Assembly: GCA_000309865.1 (NCBI GenBank)
Contig: AMGN01000023.1
Span: 1 to 20,076, forward strand
DNA length: 20,076 bases
From: Methanobacterium sp. Maddingley MBC34
Lineage (GTDB): Archaea; Methanobacteriota; Methanobacteria; Methanobacteriales; Methanobacteriaceae
Direction: 5' to 3'
Below, piece after piece: positions 17,234-20,076 of this stretch. Every line of letters begins with the position of its first letter. Position 1 is the stretch's first letter. The notes beneath the pieces are model-generated. The model searched no databases and had not been told where the DNA came from. It was given only the letters and a program-made list of their open reading frames with translations. The translations under genes and the position numbers were made by a program.

Positions 17234-17261
17234 ACTTCGTTAAACATCTCTATAACGAAGT
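17234..17261. repeat. Inverted repeat with lox-like layout
   Basis: ACTTCGTTA (17234-17242) and TAACGAAGT (17253-17261), perfect nine-base arms ten bases apart. The arms share the TAACGAA core with the stem-loop at 17123-17163. It lies in the 218-base spacer between the MATE and nuclease genes, near the nuclease stop; otherwise the spacer holds no believable gene. Confidence 0.55.
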
Positions 17262-17322
17262 TGTATATCACTTAATTTAAAAAATATATAAATTTTATCT
17301 CAAATTTATTATTGTTCTAATT

Positions 17323-19245
17323 TTATTTATCTATCTGTAAAGCATTTTCTTCAGATTCCCATAATTCCTCTTTTTTAATAAGGCCTATTAGCTCAGAAGG
17401 AGTCAATATGCGAGGTATTTTATCTGATATCCAATATTTTCTTTCATTATAAGGAATATATTCTACAAAGGGTGTTATAACAATTGGAATTATTTTACGA
17501 AATTTACTAATATCAAAATTAGTACCTTTACTTTCTTTTATTAACCATTCAGCTTTCTCATCAATTTGATTGATGGCTTCATCATATCTTTTTTTCCTAA
17601 AAACAAGCGAATTCTTTGTACCTTTATAAAAACCAATTGATCTATTATTTGATTTACATTCTATAATTAATAAAACGTCATTTCTTTCAAAAGATGCGTC
17701 AATCTGTTTTTTATCTCCATTAACTGATTTGTACTCTTTAGTAGGTAATGCAAGTTCTTGTTGTCCTTGAATAAATGTTTCTAATGCAGTACCTTTAAAA
17801 TTCTCATCACTTACCTTACAATTCCAGAATAAGTCAAATAACCTTTGATTCATCCAAGCATAATCAATAAAGTAACGGTCTTTCCCGTAAGGTAAAAAAA
17901 TTGAATGAGGTCCAGGGTAACTCAAACCAATATTTTTTCTCTTTTCTTCAGTTAAAGCCCAGTAATTAAACCCTTTTTCAAGATCAATACTTTCTTCACT
18001 TAATCCAAAGTATTTAATACAACTGGACAAATCATTTTGTAGGATATCAAAAATATCTTCTTTTTTATAAGGACCCTCATAGCTTCGTTGCCAACATTTA
18101 AACATAAAAGCAGGATCTTTCCAATTAGCCATTACATGATAAAGAAGTATTGTAAAAACTATCATCACAGATTCAAAATTTACTTTATTCACTTTTTCAA
18201 AAGCTTTAGAATAATTTAAATTAGATTTGTAATAACTATACATATTGATTGGAATCCAAATGAAATTTGAAACTATGTCGCTAGTAATATGTAAATCCAC
18301 ATCACTATAAGTTTTAGAATAAGATTCTATTATTGATTTTGTATTTATTTTAGTCACATTATAAATGGGAATAACCGTTATCGAATGATTATTTTTGTCT
18401 TTTAAGGGGTAAAATGTTCCTTTAGCTGTGAATGGTGTTGTAAAATCGAAATCACTTCTGTCATCAAAAATATTTATTGATACTTCTAAAAAATCATCTC
18501 TATCTTCAAATACGTCGCCAGGATTATGTTCAACAATACATGAAGCCCCTTTAAAAAAACCTCTCAAGTTAGCATAAGATCTCCAAACTTCAAATATTAA
18601 GTTTTCAAGTTCATAAAACTCTTTTAATTCATTAAGCCCAAAATTAGTCAAGACTAATTGTGGTGATTCTTGAATGAAATCAATAACTTGCTGGACTTCA
18701 TCCTTTAAAACTTTTTTTAACTCAATTCTTTCATAATCGGGCAGATTTAATTCAGGATCTAAAATGATCGACTCTATTACTTGTTCACTATTCTCTTTTT
18801 TAAAAAAACCACTTAAAATATCATCTATTTCTAATTCTCCTGAAAATCCAATCCTATTACATGGTTCTAATGTACCATATTTTTGAATACTTGCCTCAAA
18901 GGTTGACCTAACAATCTGCAACGTGCTACTTCTATCCCTATCATCACCACAATGCGATAAAGTACAGGCGATTCGTCTTAAAAGATGTATCCAATATGCA
19001 ATAGAATTTTTAGAGATAATTTTTGAAATTTCAGTCTCAAGACAATCTAAATAATCGTGCATGAAATTTGTTCCTTCATCAGGAGTATAATTACCAGATG
19101 GGATTGTATTCCAAAAAGAATTCCTAATTGGATGATAATCACAGGGTTTAGTCATGGTGTCCAGTTTTTTATGTAGATCACTAAATGCAATTTTATAATA
19201 ATCAAGTAGAAACATATTCAATGATTTTTCATTTTTCGGTTTCAT
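17323..19245 (-). CDS. Large protein with C-terminal PD-(D/E)XK nuclease signature, N-terminus unknown
   Basis: A 640-residue protein. Only the C-terminal part is recognisable: Glu489 in KGTALETFI, Asp516 in KKQIDASFE, and Glu529-Cys-Lys531 in VLLIIECKSN form a complete E-(x)-D-(x)-ExK nuclease site, followed by YDEAINQIDEKAEWL, a helix like the QxxxY/A helix in restriction-type nucleases. Residues 1-480 are helical and match nothing I know. No helicase, methylase or ATP-binding motif is present, so it is not a standard restriction system. Base use is more AT-rich than in the mevalonate or polX genes, suggesting transfer. ATG at 19245 lacks a Shine-Dalgarno site; the TATA box at 19259 would start RNA near 19235, so codon 11 (ATG, 19215) is an alternative. 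A defence role is inferred, not shown. Confidence 0.65.
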   Translation of the reverse strand: MKPKNEKSLNMFLLDYYKIAFSDLHKKLDTMTKPCDYHPIRNSFWNTIPSGNYTPDEGTNFMHDYLDCLETEISKIISKNSIAYWIHLLRRIACTLSHCGDDRDRSSTLQIVRSTFEASIQKYGTLEPCNRIGFSGELEIDDILSGFFKKENSEQVIESIILDPELNLPDYERIELKKVLKDEVQQVIDFIQESPQLVLTNFGLNELKEFYELENLIFEVWRSYANLRGFFKGASCIVEHNPGDVFEDRDDFLEVSINIFDDRSDFDFTTPFTAKGTFYPLKDKNNHSITVIPIYNVTKINTKSIIESYSKTYSDVDLHITSDIVSNFIWIPINMYSYYKSNLNYSKAFEKVNKVNFESVMIVFTILLYHVMANWKDPAFMFKCWQRSYEGPYKKEDIFDILQNDLSSCIKYFGLSEESIDLEKGFNYWALTEEKRKNIGLSYPGPHSIFLPYGKDRYFIDYAWMNQRLFDLFWNCKVSDENFKGTALETFIQGQQELALPTKEYKSVNGDKKQIDASFERNDVLLIIECKSNNRSIGFYKGTKNSLVFRKKRYDEAINQIDEKAEWLIKESKGTNFDISKFRKIIPIVITPFVEYIPYNERKYWISDKIPRILTPSELIGLIKKEELWESEENALQIDK

Positions 19246-19258
19246 ATGCTTATTTTAA

Positions 19259-19287
19259 TTATAAATTGTATTAAATGTGTCACATTT
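19259..19287 (-). promoter_or_regulatory. Promoter and palindromic operator of the nuclease gene
   Basis: AAATGTG-T-CACATTT (19273-19287) is a perfect 15-base palindrome, six bases upstream of the minus-strand TATA-like box TTTATAAT (19266-19259). Such a site suits a dimeric regulator at the BRE/TATA region. Confidence 0.55.
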
Positions 19288-19388
19288 CAGCTTTAATGCA
19301 TTCTCCGAAATTGGAAAAACATTTATATTTAATTATTAATTTTAATAATATACGTATTAAATATGTTGAATGTGATGATCTTTTTTCA

Positions 19389-19413
19389 ACAAATATATAA
19401 AACTTACAAGGAG
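19389..19413 (+). promoter_or_regulatory. TATA box and Shine-Dalgarno site of the toxin-antitoxin pair
   Basis: AAATATATAAAAC (19389-19401) and AAGGAG (19408-19413), eleven bases before ATG 19425. RNA started from this TATA box would begin near 19422 and lack the ribosome site, so an upstream promoter (for example TTTATATTTAAT at 19322) may also be used. Confidence 0.4.
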
Positions 19414-19424
19414 TATATCAACAT

Positions 19425-19691
19425 ATGAAGATCCATAGGGAAAGTAAGGACAGGGTCAAGGATCATTTCGTGTACCGGCGAAAAAGTAAAAGAGGCGGGT
19501 CTGTAGTTATAATGCCAGATAATATTCGAATAGATAATTTCCATGGATTTCCACATATCCACATTCATAAAAAAGCAGGGCATGAAGAAATAGGCATTGA
19601 TGACCCCGATCGGGTCTATTTTATAGTCATGGATCATCTAGAGAGGGAGAATGGCCTAAACATAGTCAAACTCAAGGAGGAGCTGGGATGA
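19425..19691 (+). CDS. Small TumE-like (DUF6516-type) putative toxin
   Basis: An 88-residue basic protein. The middle holds IRIDNFHGFPHIHIHKK (about 35-51), a cluster of histidines after a D-N pair like the conserved centre of TumE-family toxins as I recall them; the C-terminus is a helix (VDHLERENGL-like; VMDHLERENGLNIVKLKEEL). The stronger support is context: the next gene overlaps by four bases (ATGA) and encodes a winged-helix protein of the HVO_A0114/TumA type, the usual antitoxin partner, in the usual toxin-first order. TumE's target is not known to me. ATG start with AAGGAG upstream. Could instead be an unrelated small partner of the regulator. Confidence 0.5.
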   Translation: MKIHRESKDRVKDHFVYRRKSKRGGSVVIMPDNIRIDNFHGFPHIHIHKKAGHEEIGIDDPDRVYFIVMDHLERENGLNIVKLKEELG

Positions 19692-20076
19692 AAATCACCT
19701 TAATAAAAACCATAACCGGAGAAAAACTGATACAGGAATTAGAAGAAACCTACGGTTCTCTGGATAGACTTGAAAGGCTCCAAGATAGAAATCCAGATAA
19801 CATGAAGGTATACACGGATCTGGATGACTGGAAATATTATCAGGATCATCTGGATGAAATTATCGAGGAAACTAAGGGTATAGTTACCGAAAAATTAACT
19901 CTGGGAACGCTGGAGATGGAGATGCTTAACTTCATCAAATATAAAAAGCCAGAGTCCATTCGTGAACTGGCCAGAATGATCCATAAAGATGTGAGATCAG
20001 TTCAACCTAAGGTAAGAAAACTGGAGAAGCAGGGACTAATCCAGTTTAAGGAAGGTCCAAAGAGAAAGCTAATGCC
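19688..20076 (+). CDS. HVO_A0114/TumA-like winged-helix antitoxin, partial
   Basis: The reading frame starts at ATG 19688, overlapping the previous stop (ATGA), and stays open for 129 codons to the window edge. Residues 1-60 are helical and acidic (GEKLIQELEETYGSLDRLER). Residues 76-122 are a winged helix-turn-helix: EMLNFIKYKKPESIRELARM, then KDVRSVQPKVRKLEKQGLI and QFKEGPKRK as the wing. The ESIRELARM...KVRKLEKQGLI pattern is that of the archaeal HVO_A0114 regulators that serve as TumA antitoxins. It likely binds the toxin and represses the shared promoter. The frame is close to its natural end judging by the family's size. Confidence 0.72.
   Translation, partial: MKITLIKTITGEKLIQELEETYGSLDRLERLQDRNPDNMKVYTDLDDWKYYQDHLDEIIEETKGIVTEKLTLGTLEMEMLNFIKYKKPESIRELARMIHKDVRSVQPKVRKLEKQGLIQFKEGPKRKLM

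Noticed and set aside
17234..17261. A true Cre/lox site
   Set aside because: The arm core resembles loxP, but the spacer is ten bases and outer arm bases differ; no recombinase gene is in the window. Kept only as a lox-like repeat.
17164..17280. Remnant transposase frame in the spacer after the MATE gene
   Set aside because: A short frame can be read (DAEIILAIDECE) but it is about 34 codons between stops and matches no transposase motif I can defend.
19350..19357. ATACGTAT as operator of the toxin-antitoxin pair
   Set aside because: Only eight symmetric bases in very AT-rich DNA, too short to separate from chance.
19404..19637. 77-codon minus-strand frame over the small toxin-like gene
   Set aside because: It is antisense to the toxin-like gene, which has a Shine-Dalgarno site and a coupled partner; the antisense frame has neither.

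Overview
The window reads as chromosome from a methanogenic archaeon of the order Methanobacteriales, most likely Methanobacterium or a close relative. The reasons are a thermosome C-terminus (GGM-rich tail), the archaeal-type HMG-CoA synthase plus SCP2-type thiolase pair used for mevalonate and archaeal lipids, archaeal TATA boxes about 27 bases before inferred starts, Shine-Dalgarno sites matching the usual archaeal 16S end, frequent TTG/GTG starts and AT-rich spacers. No tRNA, rRNA or CRISPR array was seen.

Layout. 1-37 is the last codons of a thermosome subunit with its own terminator. 267-602 is a rhodanese. 739-2982 (minus) is the HMG-CoA synthase/thiolase operon, divergent from a 5-formyltetrahydrofolate cyclo-ligase family gene (3187-3888). 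4045-5548 (minus) holds a small unknown gene, a ferritin-like diiron protein and a hotdog thioesterase. 5779-6573 is a stand-alone Nmad3 (nucleotide-modification-associated domain 3) protein. 6736-8884 holds MsrA (minus) and a DHA2-type drug exporter (plus) with an operator-like inverted repeat. 9047-11810 holds PolX DNA polymerase convergent with a DEDD/RNase H-like nuclease that carries a helix-hairpin-helix. 11983-13624 holds a PsbP-like lipoprotein and a flavodoxin-PNPOx fusion. After a 473-base gap comes a membrane-anchored M14-like zinc hydrolase (minus).

The right end, from about 15000, looks accessory: a marR-MATE efflux operon with a palindromic operator, a 218-base spacer with two strong inverted repeats, an AT-rich 640-residue protein with a C-terminal PD-(D/E)XK nuclease signature and a palindrome at its promoter, and a TumE/TumA-like toxin-antitoxin pair running off the edge. 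The nuclease with unrecognised N-terminal 480 residues, flanked by palindromes and next to a toxin-antitoxin pair, is the best candidate here for an undescribed (possibly defence) system.

Several genes fit stress handling in an anaerobe: rhodanese, ferritin-like protein, MsrA, flavoprotein fusion, PolX and two efflux pumps, each with its own promoter. A recurring oddity is that many spacers are built of short degenerate tandem duplications (16-24 base units).
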